Below are positions 1 through 9,048 of a stretch of DNA of 64,000 bases, in pieces (positions within the stretch are counted from its first letter, which is position 1; each line of letters starts with the position of its first letter). The position numbers and the translations under genes were made by a program. The stretch is from NCBI RefSeq assembly GCF_013488205.1, contig NZ_CP040908.1:2854001-2918000 (forward strand), read 5' to 3'. The DNA is from Empedobacter falsenii (GTDB lineage: Bacteria; Bacteroidota; Bacteroidia; Flavobacteriales; Weeksellaceae). The notes under the pieces are model-generated. The model did not search any database, was not told the DNA's origin, and saw only the letters and a list, made by a program, of their open reading frames with translations.

Positions 1-1
1 T

Positions 2-1915
2 ATTGGAGGTGCCGGCGGAACTACTAAAAACATAGACCGTACGACTTTCCTTTCTTATGTAGAAAAAGGTTACGTAAAAGAAGCCAATCTAGAAAAAGAA
101 TCAGGACGTGTAAGTGTATATTTAACGGACGCAGCTCTGAATACTGAAGAATTTAAAAAGTTTAAAAAATCAAACGAAACTTTAAATCCTTTTGCTACAG
201 GTGCTCCAAACTTTATTTTCAATGTTGCTGATGCAGGAAATTTTGAAAAAGATTTTTATGCTAACGTAGAAAAGAGTCCGAATAAAACTGCCGTTCTTAA
301 CACACAAATTTCAAATGGTTTTGGAAGTTTGTTTATGAATCTTTTCATTTCATTAATTTTCTTCGGATTAATCTACTTCTTACTATTTAGACGAATGGGC
401 GGAGGCGGATCTGCTGGAGGTGGCGGAGGAATTTTTTCTGTCGGAAAATCGAAAGCGAAATTATTTGAAGGTGATGATCATATCAAAACAACTTTCAAAG
501 ATGTTGCAGGTTTAGAAGGTGCAAAAGAAGAAATTGAAGAAATCGTTGAATTCTTGAAACACCCAGAAAAATTCACAAAATTAGGTGGACGTATCCCAAA
601 AGGAGCCTTATTAGTAGGACCTCCGGGTACAGGTAAAACCTTATTAGCAAAAGCTGTTGCTGGAGAAGCGAAAGTTCCTTTCTTCTCATTATCAGGATCA
701 GATTTCGTAGAAATGTTTGTGGGAGTTGGTGCATCTCGTGTACGTGACTTATTCAAAAATGCAAAAGAAAAATCTCCTTCAATTATCTTTATTGATGAGA
801 TTGATGCAATTGGTCGTGCGCGTGGAAAATCTAACTTTACAGGTTCTAATGACGAACGCGAAAATACATTAAACCAATTATTAACAGAAATGGATGGTTT
901 CGGAACAGAATCTAACGTAATTGTGATTGCTGCAACAAACCGTGCTGATGTATTGGATAAAGCATTGATGCGTCCAGGTCGTTTTGACCGTATTATTCAC
1001 GTTGATTTACCTGAATTAAACGAACGTAAAGAAATCTTCGCGGTTCACTTACGTCCATTAAAATTAGGAGAAGATGTTGAGATCGAATTTTTAGCAAAAC
1101 AAACGCCAGGTTTCTCTGGTGCAGATATTTTCAATGTTTGTAATGAAGCGGCTTTAGTTGCTGCTCGTAAAAACAAAGAAGTCGTAGAAAAACAAGACTT
1201 TTTAGATGCTGTTGACCGTATTATTGGTGGATTAGAGAAGAAAAGTAAAGTGATTAAACCTTCTGAGAAAAAACGTATCGCTTATCACGAAGCTGGTCAC
1301 GCTACAATTGGTTGGTTAACAGAACACGCTGCGCCATTGGTAAAAGTAACTATCGTTCCTCGTGGACGCTCATTAGGTGCCGCTTGGTATTTGCCAGAAG
1401 AAAGACAAATTACAACGACAGAACAATTGTTAGACGAAATGTGTATGACAATGGGTGGTCGTGCTGCTGAGGAAGTTGTTTTCAATAATATTTCTACAGG
1501 TGCATTAAGTGATTTGGAAAAAGTAACAAAACAAGCTTCTGCAATGGTAAGTATTTACGGATTGAACAAAGAAGTTGGTAATGTTTCTTATTACGATTCA
1601 TCTGGACAAAATGAATATGGTTTCAGCAAGCCTTATTCAGAACAAACTGCTCAGGTAATTGATAAAGAAGTAAAAACAATGATCGAAGCTCAATATGATA
1701 GAGCAAAAGATATTTTACGTGAACATCGCGATCAATTAGATGTTTTAGCTCAAAAATTAATTGAGAAAGAAGTTATCTTTAGAGAAGATTTGGAAGAAAT
1801 TTTCGGACCAAGAAAATTTGTAAGCGAATTGGATCAAATCGAAGAAAAACAAGAAGAAGCTATAGAAGCTGGTCCAGAACAAGTGATTCAACCAGAAGCT
1901 GGAAATGATATTTAA
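2..1915 (+). CDS. ftsH: ATP-dependent zinc metalloprotease FtsH (5' end outside window)
   Basis: Membrane-anchored AAA+ protease that extracts and degrades membrane and short-lived cytosolic proteins as a hexamer. The frame is open from base 2, so the first residues, including TM1, are missing; 637 residues are visible. In order: a periplasmic domain, a transmembrane segment near base 330-385, a Gly-rich linker, Walker A GPPGTGKT, Walker B IIFIDEID, the second region of homology ending MRPGRFDR, and the zinc site HEAGH in the M41 peptidase domain. An internal ATG at 329 lies at the second membrane segment and is not the real start, because conserved periplasmic sequence precedes it. A strong terminator follows. 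Confidence 0.97.
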   Translation: MGGAGGTTKNIDRTTFLSYVEKGYVKEANLEKESGRVSVYLTDAALNTEEFKKFKKSNETLNPFATGAPNFIFNVADAGNFEKDFYANVEKSPNKTAVLNTQISNGFGSLFMNLFISLIFFGLIYFLLFRRMGGGGSAGGGGGIFSVGKSKAKLFEGDDHIKTTFKDVAGLEGAKEEIEEIVEFLKHPEKFTKLGGRIPKGALLVGPPGTGKTLLAKAVAGEAKVPFFSLSGSDFVEMFVGVGASRVRDLFKNAKEKSPSIIFIDEIDAIGRARGKSNFTGSNDERENTLNQLLTEMDGFGTESNVIVIAATNRADVLDKALMRPGRFDRIIHVDLPELNERKEIFAVHLRPLKLGEDVEIEFLAKQTPGFSGADIFNVCNEAALVAARKNKEVVEKQDFLDAVDRIIGGLEKKSKVIKPSEKKRIAYHEAGHATIGWLTEHAAPLVKVTIVPRGRSLGAAWYLPEERQITTTEQLLDEMCMTMGGRAAEEVVFNNISTGALSDLEKVTKQASAMVSIYGLNKEVGNVSYYDSSGQNEYGFSKPYSEQTAQVIDKEVKTMIEAQYDRAKDILREHRDQLDVLAQKLIEKEVIFREDLEEIFGPRKFVSELDQIEEKQEEAIEAGPEQVIQPEAGNDI

Positions 1916-1940
1916 TCAAATTCATTCAAAATAACAGAAA

Positions 1941-1970
1941 AAATCGTCCAAATCGGACGATTTTTTTTTT
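1941..1970 (+). terminator. Rho-independent terminator of ftsH
   Basis: Perfect 9-bp stem (1941-1949 with 1955-1963), 5-nt loop, then an unbroken T run to 1970. It separates ftsH from the LUD gene. Confidence 0.9.
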
Positions 1971-2045
1971 ACTTCTTATTATATTGTTAAAAATTATTAC
2001 CTTTAGGCTGTAATTGATTAATTTCATATAAAATCATGAGTTTTC

Positions 2046-2651
2046 ATGTGGAAAGCAATTAAAAACCTACTTAAAAAAGCTACTGAAAAATCAGCAGAGA
2101 ATTCAGATGATAATCACATTGATTTGTTTCATCCAAATTATGCTGACCAAAAGATTTCTATGGACGAAGTTTTTGCTACAAACTTTAATGTAGGTGGTGG
2201 ACATTTTTTATTTTGTGATAATATAGAAGAAGCATCTAAAAACCTTAAAGAAATTGTCAATTACGAAAATGTGACCGAATTAATTTGTCCTGATCCGAAT
2301 TTACAACAGGTTCTTAATTCAGTCAATATTCCTTTTGTCGAAAACCCATGCGATTCTCGTTATACACTTAGTTTTCTTGGTTGCGAATTTCTGATTGCTT
2401 TTGATGGAAGTATTATGTTATCGGCACATCAAACTTATGGTAGAAATATTGCTGATTTTCCGTCAAATTTTATTATCTATGCACGCCCGTCACAATTAGT
2501 GGAAAATGTGAGCGTGGCATTACAGAAATTACGAACATTAAAAAAAGATAACCTTCCATCTAAAATAACTTCGATTCGTGGAAAAAATATGCACAAATTT
2601 CCGAACGTAGACAATGCGAAGAATATTTATTTGTTATTGGTTGAAGATTAG
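2046..2651 (+). CDS. LUD-domain protein (LutC/YkgG-like)
   Basis: 201-residue soluble protein resembling the LUD (lactate utilization, DUF162) family. In Flavobacteriia a gene of this kind commonly sits between ftsH and cdsA, as here. A Gly-rich stretch, FNVGGGHFLF, lies near residue 50 and a conserved core around AFDGSIMLSAHQTYGRN near residues 118-134. No Fe-S Cys motif of LutB type is visible and no lutA/lutB neighbours are present, so a role in lactate oxidation is not supported by context. Its stop lies 2 nt before cdsA, so it is probably cotranscribed with the phospholipid genes. The true role is unknown. Confidence 0.75.
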   Translation: MWKAIKNLLKKATEKSAENSDDNHIDLFHPNYADQKISMDEVFATNFNVGGGHFLFCDNIEEASKNLKEIVNYENVTELICPDPNLQQVLNSVNIPFVENPCDSRYTLSFLGCEFLIAFDGSIMLSAHQTYGRNIADFPSNFIIYARPSQLVENVSVALQKLRTLKKDNLPSKITSIRGKNMHKFPNVDNAKNIYLLLVED

Positions 2652-2653
2652 CT

Positions 2654-3502
2654 ATGAAAAATTTAGCAATTAGAGCTTTCTCTGGACTTATTTACGCACT
2701 TATTATATTTTTCGGGACAACGATAACCCCAAAAGGTTTGATTGTTTTGATGATGGTTTTTGGACTTTTTTGTTTGTACGAATTTTTTAAAATTACTAAT
2801 CTTACCAATAAACTTTATCAATTAGGTGCACTTTTAGTCGCATTAGTTGTTTTTGGATATTATGGAAAAGAATTTTTAGAAGCTTTTGAAACTTCAAATC
2901 ATTACTATTTTCATTTAAGAAGTTTATATTTCATCATTCCGGTTTTATTTGTTTTTAGTATTTATATTATTTTCAAATCAACCAACGAATTGTTGAACGA
3001 TTTTGGAAAAGCTACTTTAGGATTAACATACGTTATCGCACCATTTGCCTTAGCCTTAACTTTACCTAGTTTTGATTATAATTTAGGCGAAAAAGTGATG
3101 CATTACGAAGTATTTTTCGTTTTCTTATTACTTTGGTGTAGTGATACATTTGCATATTTAACAGGAAACTTAATTGGAAAACACAAATTAGCACCTAAAA
3201 TTTCGGGAGCAAAAACGTGGGAAGGTTTTTTTGGAGGAATAGTTTTTACTTTATTAGCTGGATTTTTGATTCAGAAATATTTTGGAGAAAACTTGCACGG
3301 AAACTGGATGATTATTGGTTTGATTGTTGCTGCATTAGGTCCATTAGGAGATTTGACAGAATCTAAATTAAAACGATTTTTCAATGTAAAAGACAGCTCT
3401 AACCTTATTCCAGGACATGGTGGTTTTTTAGATCGATTAGATAGTTTTATATTTGTCGTACCATTTGTTTATTTATATTATTTATTAGTATATACTTTAT
3501 GA
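2654..3502 (+). CDS. cdsA: Phosphatidate cytidylyltransferase
   Basis: Makes CDP-diacylglycerol from phosphatidic acid and CTP in the inner membrane, the branch point of phospholipid synthesis. The 282 residues form about eight hydrophobic segments. The C-terminal CTP-transferase signature is clear: SKLKRFFNVKDSS followed by PGHGGFLDRLDS near residues 235-262. It overlaps psd by 4 nt (ATGA), so the two are translationally coupled; the next enzyme, PS synthase, is not in the window. Confidence 0.95.
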   Translation: MKNLAIRAFSGLIYALIIFFGTTITPKGLIVLMMVFGLFCLYEFFKITNLTNKLYQLGALLVALVVFGYYGKEFLEAFETSNHYYFHLRSLYFIIPVLFVFSIYIIFKSTNELLNDFGKATLGLTYVIAPFALALTLPSFDYNLGEKVMHYEVFFVFLLLWCSDTFAYLTGNLIGKHKLAPKISGAKTWEGFFGGIVFTLLAGFLIQKYFGENLHGNWMIIGLIVAALGPLGDLTESKLKRFFNVKDSSNLIPGHGGFLDRLDSFIFVVPFVYLYYLLVYTL

Positions 3503-4149
3503 AACTTCACAGAGAAGGAACAGCAATTTTGATAGGTTGCTTAATTTTATTTGCAATCGCTACAGGAGTATTACATTACTTTTTTCCTGTATATGGTTTT
3601 TACTTTGCCTTACCATTATGGATACTTTACGGATTTATCGTTTGGTTTTTTAGAAACCCAATTCGTGAATCAGATTCGTCAGAAAACTGCGTAATCGCAC
3701 CAGTTGATGGAAAAGTTGTTGTATTAGAAGAAGTATTTGAAAGCGAATTTTTGAATCAAAAATGTATTCAATTATCAATTTTCATGACACCTCTTAATGT
3801 ACATGTAACGCGTTATCCTGTGAATGGAAAAGTGATTTATTCGAAATATCATCCAGGAAAATTTTTGGTTGCATTTCATCCAAAATCATCAGAATTAAAT
3901 GAAAGAACAACTGTTGTTGTAGAAAATGCAGATCATACAAAAGTTCTTTTCAGACAAATTGCAGGTGCAGTTGCGCGAAGAATTGTTTGTTACAGTAAAG
4001 AGAATGACGATGCTGTTGCGGGTAAAGAATATGGTTTTATCAAGTTCGGATCGCGTGTTGATATCTTTTTACCACTTGATACAGAGATCAATGTAAAGGT
4101 TGGAGATAAAACAAAAGGTGGAATTCAGAAAATTGCACAATTGAAATAA
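3499..4149 (+). CDS. psd: Phosphatidylserine decarboxylase, short (archaeal-type) form
   Basis: Converts phosphatidylserine to phosphatidylethanolamine. At 216 residues it belongs to the short, archaeal-type family. Two N-terminal hydrophobic segments (about 8-50) anchor it. The self-processing site is GSR in IKFGSRVDIF near residue 190: cleavage before Ser would give a small alpha chain carrying the pyruvoyl group. His in NVHVTRY is part of the conserved core. The ATG overlaps the cdsA stop. Together with cdsA it indicates a PE-containing membrane. Confidence 0.93.
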   Translation: MKLHREGTAILIGCLILFAIATGVLHYFFPVYGFYFALPLWILYGFIVWFFRNPIRESDSSENCVIAPVDGKVVVLEEVFESEFLNQKCIQLSIFMTPLNVHVTRYPVNGKVIYSKYHPGKFLVAFHPKSSELNERTTVVVENADHTKVLFRQIAGAVARRIVCYSKENDDAVAGKEYGFIKFGSRVDIFLPLDTEINVKVGDKTKGGIQKIAQLK

Positions 4150-4218
4150 ATCAGTTAGTTGAACTCAATGTTTTTAACTAATTTTGTCAAAACAATATAT
4201 AATAATATACCCATACAA

Positions 4219-4226
4219 TAAATTTG
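4219..4226 (+). promoter_or_regulatory. Candidate -7 box of the small lipoprotein gene
   Basis: TAAATTTG matches the Bacteroidota -7 consensus TAnnTTTG. It lies only 6 nt before the ATG at 4233. The nearest TTTG upstream is 32 nt away, too far for a standard -33, so only half of the promoter is recognised. Confidence 0.4.
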
Positions 4227-4232
4227 TAAGAC

Positions 4233-4496
4233 ATGAAAAAATTAATTCTTTTAGTAGCTGTTGCAGCATTCGCTACTTCTTGTAACTCTAAAGCAAGTGT
4301 AAATCACGGAGTTCTTCCAGTTGTTCACGAACCAGCTACTGCAGAAGAAATGCACCACAAATCTGAAGCTGCTCACGAAGGTCACGGAAAACATGAGGAA
4401 GCTGTTGAAGAAAAACACGAAGAAGTGAAAGATTCTACAAAAACGGCAGAAACTCCGAAAGTTGAGAAAAAAGATACTGTAAAAGCTGGTCATTAA
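4233..4496 (+). CDS. Small His/Glu/Lys-rich lipoprotein
   Basis: 87 residues. The N-terminus is a lipoprotein signal peptide with lipobox FATSC (Cys17), so it should be lipid-anchored in the cell envelope. The mature part is low-complexity and highly charged, with repeated H-E/H-K pairs (EMHHK, EAAHEGHGKHEE, EEKHEE) and about nine His residues, which could bind Zn, Ni or Cu weakly. No family was recognised. Metal binding is inference from composition only. It has its own -7 box and terminator. Confidence 0.7.
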   Translation: MKKLILLVAVAAFATSCNSKASVNHGVLPVVHEPATAEEMHHKSEAAHEGHGKHEEAVEEKHEEVKDSTKTAETPKVEKKDTVKAGH

Positions 4497-4512
4497 GATT
4501 CAGCTTTTTTTG
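4481..4512 (+). terminator. Terminator overlapping the end of the small lipoprotein gene
   Basis: 8-bp stem AAAAGCTG (4481-4488) with CAGCTTTT (4501-4508), 12-nt loop containing the stop codon, followed by T-rich sequence. It sits between convergent genes. Confidence 0.75.
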
Positions 4513-4515
4513 TTT

Positions 4516-5586
4516 TTATAGATTTATAATCTGTTTATCATCGCCTATTACATAATTTTTATTTTTAGGACGAATATAAAATGAACGTAAAGAAGAGTTA
4601 TTTTCAGAAATGATTGATAAAATCTCTTGATAAGTAAACAAACTTGTATCAATTGCAATATGATTATTTGATAAAGATTTGAAATCTGATTTCTTATTTA
4701 TCCAAAATAAATCTTCTGCATTTACTTCTATTTTAGAAGTATTTTTAGGTGAATGTAAAGAAAATTTAAATAATTGAATTAAATATTTAATCAAAATTCC
4801 CGAACGTAAAAGTTGATAATGCAACCAATTTTTTTGATAATATTTCGCTAAGAAAATCATCATGGCTTCAAAAAAATGTTTATAATATTTTTTATCTTTT
4901 TTCGTACTTTCTCCCTTGTAATGTAAAACCGTTATATCTCCTTTATAATAATTTTTATAACCAGCCAATTCTGCACTAAAAGACAAATCTATATCTTCTC
5001 CATACATAAAATAACGTGGATCAAATCCTCCAATTTCCTGATAGATTTTCTTCGTGGTGAACATAAAAGCACCAACTAAAATTTCGCAAGGAGCAATTTC
5101 AAATTCACTAACTTCTAACTTGTAATAATTATTTTTCTTTGAATGATTAAATCGACTATACAACTTAGAAAATGAATTTTTAGCTGTCGGAATATTACGT
5201 TTTGATTCTGGATGAAAATTGCCGTTTGTATCCATCATTCGTATTCCCACAAAACCTATTTTTTCTTTCGACTGATGAAATTCAACCAAAGATTCGAATA
5301 AATTCTCTGGAAGAATTGTATCTGGATTAAGAATTAGAATATATTCTCCCAAAGCATTCTCAACCCCAATATTATTCGCTTTTGCAAAACCAAGATTTTC
5401 TTTTTGAAGTAAAAAGTTTACAGTAGGAAAAGTTTTTTTTAGGAATATAAAATCAATTTCCGATGAATTATTATCAATTACAATTATTTCGCCATCTACA
5501 TTTTTTAAAGCTTCCTGACACGAATCAAGACAAAGCTCTAAATGTTTTGGCGCATTATAACTAACAATAATTATCGATAATTTCAT
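4516..5586 (-). CDS. Family 2 glycosyltransferase (rhamnosyltransferase-like)
   Basis: 356 residues. The N-terminal GT-A fold opens with SIIIVSYNAPKHL; a VIDNNSS segment near residue 38 and a DXD-like NPDT near residue 91 are the expected nucleotide-sugar/metal elements. FMYGEDIDLS near residue 190 carries the conserved acidic catalytic motif. The family transfers sugars such as rhamnose to surface polysaccharide. The acceptor cannot be read from sequence. Its ATG follows the recR stop with no intervening base, so the two are cotranscribed although functionally unrelated. Confidence 0.88.
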   Translation of the reverse strand: MKLSIIIVSYNAPKHLELCLDSCQEALKNVDGEIIVIDNNSSEIDFIFLKKTFPTVNFLLQKENLGFAKANNIGVENALGEYILILNPDTILPENLFESLVEFHQSKEKIGFVGIRMMDTNGNFHPESKRNIPTAKNSFSKLYSRFNHSKKNNYYKLEVSEFEIAPCEILVGAFMFTTKKIYQEIGGFDPRYFMYGEDIDLSFSAELAGYKNYYKGDITVLHYKGESTKKDKKYYKHFFEAMMIFLAKYYQKNWLHYQLLRSGILIKYLIQLFKFSLHSPKNTSKIEVNAEDLFWINKKSDFKSLSNNHIAIDTSLFTYQEILSIISENNSSLRSFYIRPKNKNYVIGDDKQIINL

Positions 5587-6201
5587 CTAAAATTTATTTT
5601 CTGAATACGGGATTCGATGTTGTATAGAACGAACCAACGTCGCTTCGTCTGCATATTCTAACTCATCTCCTACACCAAGACCTCGTGCAATGGTAGAAAA
5701 AATAATTTCGGCATTCTTTAATTGTCTGTACAAATAGAAAACAGTTGTATCTCCTTCCATTGTCGAACTTAAAGCAAAAATTATTTCCTTCACATTTTCA
5801 TTTTGAACACGATCAACCAACGTTTGAATATTCAATTGACCAGGTCCAATGCCTTCCATTGGAGAAATCTTTCCTCCTAAAACGTGATATTGTCCTTTAA
5901 ATTGTCCTGTATTTTCAATCGCCATCACATCACGCACATCTTCCACTACACAAATTATAGTTTCTTCTCTCAATGGATTGTTGCAAATATCACAAACCTC
6001 ATCATCAGAAATTGTATGACAATGTTGACAATATTTAACATCATCTACCAAATGAGAAAGCGCTTCGGATAAAGCTGTCGTTTGAGATTTGGGACGATTT
6101 AGCATATGTAAAACAAGTCGCAAAGCTGTTCTCTTTCCTATTCCTGGCAAATTTGACATCTCTTCTACAGCTCGCTCTAAAACCTTGCTTGGGTAATTCA
6201 T
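5587..6201 (-). CDS. recR: Recombination mediator RecR
   Basis: 204 residues, the usual RecR length. It works with RecO/RecF to load RecA at gaps. Visible parts: N-terminal helix-hairpin-helix ([16 protein letters not shown]), a four-Cys zinc finger (CQHC ... CDIC, residues about 58-73), and a Toprim domain with [15 protein letters not shown] -7-like box TAAATTTG lies on the minus strand at 6224-6231, about 22 nt before the start. Confidence 0.96.
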   Translation of the reverse strand: MNYPSKVLERAVEEMSNLPGIGKRTALRLVLHMLNRPKSQTTALSEALSHLVDDVKYCQHCHTISDDEVCDICNNPLREETIICVVEDVRDVMAIENTGQFKGQYHVLGGKISPMEGIGPGQLNIQTLVDRVQNENVKEIIFALSSTMEGDTTVFYLYRQLKNAEIIFSTIARGLGVGDELEYADEATLVRSIQHRIPYSENKF

Positions 6202-6308
6202 TCGTTCAAAAAATTATAGACAACAAATTTACAATTTTATCTTCGGAAAATTAATCTATCATCATTCACTCAAAAATATTAAATTTGGGCTTATTTACTA
6301 AATAAATT

Positions 6309-7847
6309 ATGAACTCAACAATTTTACTACTTTGTGTTATCGTATACTTTGTAGGACTTTTAGTGATCTCTTACTTCACCAGTCGAAATTCTGACAATCA
6401 ATCTTTTTTTAACGGAAACAAAAAAAGTAAATGGTGGTTGGTGGCTTTCGGAATGATTGGGACAAGTCTTAGTGGCGTTACCTTTATATCAGTTCCAGGA
6501 ACGGTCGGAAAATTAACTGGTTCTGAATATATTTATGGAGGATTCGAATACTATATGATGGTGATCGGATTTTTTCTTGGTTATTTTATTGTCGCGGGTG
6601 TATTACTTCCGCTCTATTACCGTATGAATCTGACCTCGATTTACACGTATTTAGGAAAACGTTTCAATGTTGAAGCACATAAAATGGGATCGGTTTTCTT
6701 TATTATTTCCCGTGGAATTGGCGCAACAGCACGTTTATATTTAGTTGTAAATGTGTTACAAATATTTTTATTAGACAATTTAGGCGTACCATTTTGGGCT
6801 ACAACATTTGTCTTATTATTGATGATATTATTGTACACGTTTGAAGGTGGAGTAAAAACAATTGTCGTAACAGATACCTTGCAAACATCGTTTATGATCA
6901 TTAGTTTGATTGCTTGTATTTGGTTTATCCTTTCGCATCTTAATTTATCTGTTGGTGAAGCTTACGATATGATGCAAGCCAAAAATTATACGCATTTCAT
7001 TAACTTTGATCCAAATTCGAAAACGTATTTCTTAAAAACTATTTTGGGCGGAATGTTTATCACAATTGCTATGACTGGTCTTGACCAAGAAATGATGCAA
7101 AAAAATATTTCGGTTGATAATCTTCAAAACTCAAAAAAGAATATGTTGACGTTCGCTGGAACATTATTGATTGTGAATTTAGCGTTCCTATTTTTGGGCG
7201 GATTGCTTTATTTATACGCAATGAGCGAAGGTGGTTTTTATACTACTGATGGTTTCTTTATGGAACAAGGCGGACAAAATATTATGGGTGATGATATGTT
7301 TCCTGCACTTTCGCTTTTAGGACATCATTTCCCAATGATTATTTCTGTAATTTTTATCATCGGATTAATTTCTGCTTTATTTCCTTCTGCCGATGGTGCT
7401 TTAACAGCGGTTACAAGTTCATATTGTGTCGATTTATTAAACATCAACGAAAACAAAGAAAAATCAGAAAAAGAAAAGAAAAAGATTCGTATTCGTGTTC
7501 ACTTGATTTTCACGGTAGTTTTCTTTATCTTGATTATGGTTTTCAAAGCGATTAACAACAAATCTATTGTTTATCTTGTGATGGAAATTGCAGGTTATAC
7601 ATACGGACCGTTATTAGGATTATTTGCTTTCGGAATTTTAACGAAACGTAACATTTACAAAAAATATTCAATTATTACAGTTGCGATTTTAGCGCCTATT
7701 TTTACCTATATCATCAACGAATTAGTGATCAATTTTACCGATTACAAAATTGGTGTTGAATTAATCATTCTGAATGGTTTATTAACTTTTATCGGTCTAT
7801 GGTTGGTAAGTTCTAATCGTCAAAAAGAAACAATTATTCATTCATAA
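6309..7847 (+). CDS. Sodium:solute symporter (SSS family)
   Basis: 512 residues with about 13 predicted membrane segments, typical of the SSS family that imports sugars, amino acids or organic anions with sodium. The conserved N-terminal part reads GMIGTSLSGVTFISVPG near residue 50, and the GLISALFPSADGALTAVTS segment near residue 350 carries the Na-site Ser/Thr pattern. The substrate cannot be told. A TAAATTTG box at 6280-6287 is a reasonable -7 element. proC follows after 25 nt. Confidence 0.9.
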   Translation: MNSTILLLCVIVYFVGLLVISYFTSRNSDNQSFFNGNKKSKWWLVAFGMIGTSLSGVTFISVPGTVGKLTGSEYIYGGFEYYMMVIGFFLGYFIVAGVLLPLYYRMNLTSIYTYLGKRFNVEAHKMGSVFFIISRGIGATARLYLVVNVLQIFLLDNLGVPFWATTFVLLLMILLYTFEGGVKTIVVTDTLQTSFMIISLIACIWFILSHLNLSVGEAYDMMQAKNYTHFINFDPNSKTYFLKTILGGMFITIAMTGLDQEMMQKNISVDNLQNSKKNMLTFAGTLLIVNLAFLFLGGLLYLYAMSEGGFYTTDGFFMEQGGQNIMGDDMFPALSLLGHHFPMIISVIFIIGLISALFPSADGALTAVTSSYCVDLLNINENKEKSEKEKKKIRIRVHLIFTVVFFILIMVFKAINNKSIVYLVMEIAGYTYGPLLGLFAFGILTKRNIYKKYSIITVAILAPIFTYIINELVINFTDYKIGVELIILNGLLTFIGLWLVSSNRQKETIIHS

Positions 7848-7872
7848 TCAGAACAATTAACACTCTACAACT

Positions 7873-8655
7873 ATGAAAAAAATCGCCATTATTGGAGCAG
7901 GAAATTTAGGAATTTCTATAACAGAGGGTTTAATTAAGAATAAAGCATTCGATCCAAATCAAATTATCGCTACAAGAAATAATTTGAATCAAATTGAACA
8001 TCTTAAAAAGCTTGGTGTAACGATTACAAATGATAATCATTTTGCTGTAAAAGAAGCTGATTATATTCTGTTGTGTGTAAAACCGTACAAAGTGGAAGAA
8101 GTTTTGACGCAATTAAAAGACGATTTTACGACCAATAAAATATTAATTTCAGTTGCAACAGGAATTTCATTGCAAACGTATCAAAATATTTTATCACAAG
8201 GTATGTCAATTTTTCGTGCAATGCCTAATACAGCTGCTTCTGTGGAAGAATCGATTACATGTATTTGTGGAAATTCGAAAGATGAAAACATTTTAAATGA
8301 AATCAAAACGATTTTCAATCCAATTGGCGAAACAGTTGTTATAAATGAGGAGTTGATGAATGCAGCGACTGTAATTGGCGCTTGCGGAATTGCTTATGTT
8401 TTACGATTTATAAGAGCAATGATTCAAGGTGGAATCGAAATTGGATTTGACACACAAACTGCTACAAAAATTGTGACACAAACTGTAAAAGGAGCTGCTG
8501 AATTATTAATAGAAAACGGTTTGCATCCAGAACAAGAAATTGATAAAGTGACGACACCAAAAGGTTGTACGATTGCTGGATTAAATGAAATGGAACATCA
8601 AGGATTTAGTTCTGCTTTAATAAAAGGAATTAAAACTTCTTTTGATAAAATATAA
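7873..8655 (+). CDS. proC: Pyrroline-5-carboxylate reductase
   Basis: Last step of proline synthesis: NAD(P)H reduction of pyrroline-5-carboxylate. The 260-residue length fits. An N-terminal Rossmann motif IGAGNLGISITEGL begins at residue 5, and ILLCVKPYKVEEVL and FRAMPNTAASV are family landmarks. The C-terminal dimer domain has TTPKGCTIAGLNEME, matching the conserved TSPGGTT-IAGL region with some divergence. Also the usual Ser-Gly-Pro-Ala motif is replaced here by GACGIAYV. Confidence 0.93.
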   Translation: MKKIAIIGAGNLGISITEGLIKNKAFDPNQIIATRNNLNQIEHLKKLGVTITNDNHFAVKEADYILLCVKPYKVEEVLTQLKDDFTTNKILISVATGISLQTYQNILSQGMSIFRAMPNTAASVEESITCICGNSKDENILNEIKTIFNPIGETVVINEELMNAATVIGACGIAYVLRFIRAMIQGGIEIGFDTQTATKIVTQTVKGAAELLIENGLHPEQEIDKVTTPKGCTIAGLNEMEHQGFSSALIKGIKTSFDKI

Positions 8656-8657
8656 TT

Positions 8658-8903
8658 ATGGAAAAGAAATTAAAATTAATCTGGGATTTTTATGGTCCCG
8701 ATGCTATACCAACTGCAAAACATCATGCAGTTCACCTGAAACAATACGCAGAAAAAGAAAAGTTACAAAGTACATTTTCTGAATTTGTAGAGGTTGAACC
8801 AGAATATGCAGTTGCTTATTTGGTGGTGGTAGAATCTGAAATGATACAAGTTCGTGACGCTTTGATCCCTCACCGTGGCGAATGGCATTCGGAAGAAGAA
8901 TAA
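8658..8903 (+). CDS. Small conserved-type protein of unknown function
   Basis: 81 residues, acidic C-terminus, no signal peptide or membrane segment. It starts 2 nt after the proC stop and is closed by a strong terminator, so it is the last gene of the symporter/proC transcript. Its composition and codon use look like its neighbours, and it has several His residues near the N-terminus (KHHAVHLK). I do not recognise a family. Confidence 0.75.
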   Translation: MEKKLKLIWDFYGPDAIPTAKHHAVHLKQYAEKEKLQSTFSEFVEVEPEYAVAYLVVVESEMIQVRDALIPHRGEWHSEEE

Positions 8904-8905
8904 AT

Positions 8906-8936
8906 AAAAAAGACGAAGTTTAGCTTCGTCTTTTTT
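8906..8936 (+). terminator. Strong terminator after the proC operon
   Basis: Perfect 13-bp stem (8906-8918 with 8924-8936), 5-nt loop, A run on one side and T run on the other, so it can act on both strands. Confidence 0.92.
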
Positions 8937-8998
8937 ATTGTTTTAAAAATCGCATAAAATCTCCTCCCCAATTGTAGTGATTTATGTTCTACGATTTT

Positions 8999-9026
8999 TT
9001 TGCCCTACAAAAAAGGATTATTTTTG
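8999..9026 (+). promoter_or_regulatory. Candidate promoter of the transketolase operon
   Basis: TTTG at 8999-9002, 16-nt spacer, TATTTTTG at 9019-9026, close to the Bacteroidota TTTG / TAnnTTTG arrangement. Its position 22 nt before ATG 9049 supports that start over the in-frame start at 8977, which lies upstream of the promoter. Confidence 0.55.
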
Positions 9027-9048
9027 TTCAAATTTTTATAAACAAACA

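Noticed and set aside
2046-2651. Lactate utilization operon
   Set aside because: No lutA or lutB homologue with Fe-S motifs is present; only the LUD fold is shared.
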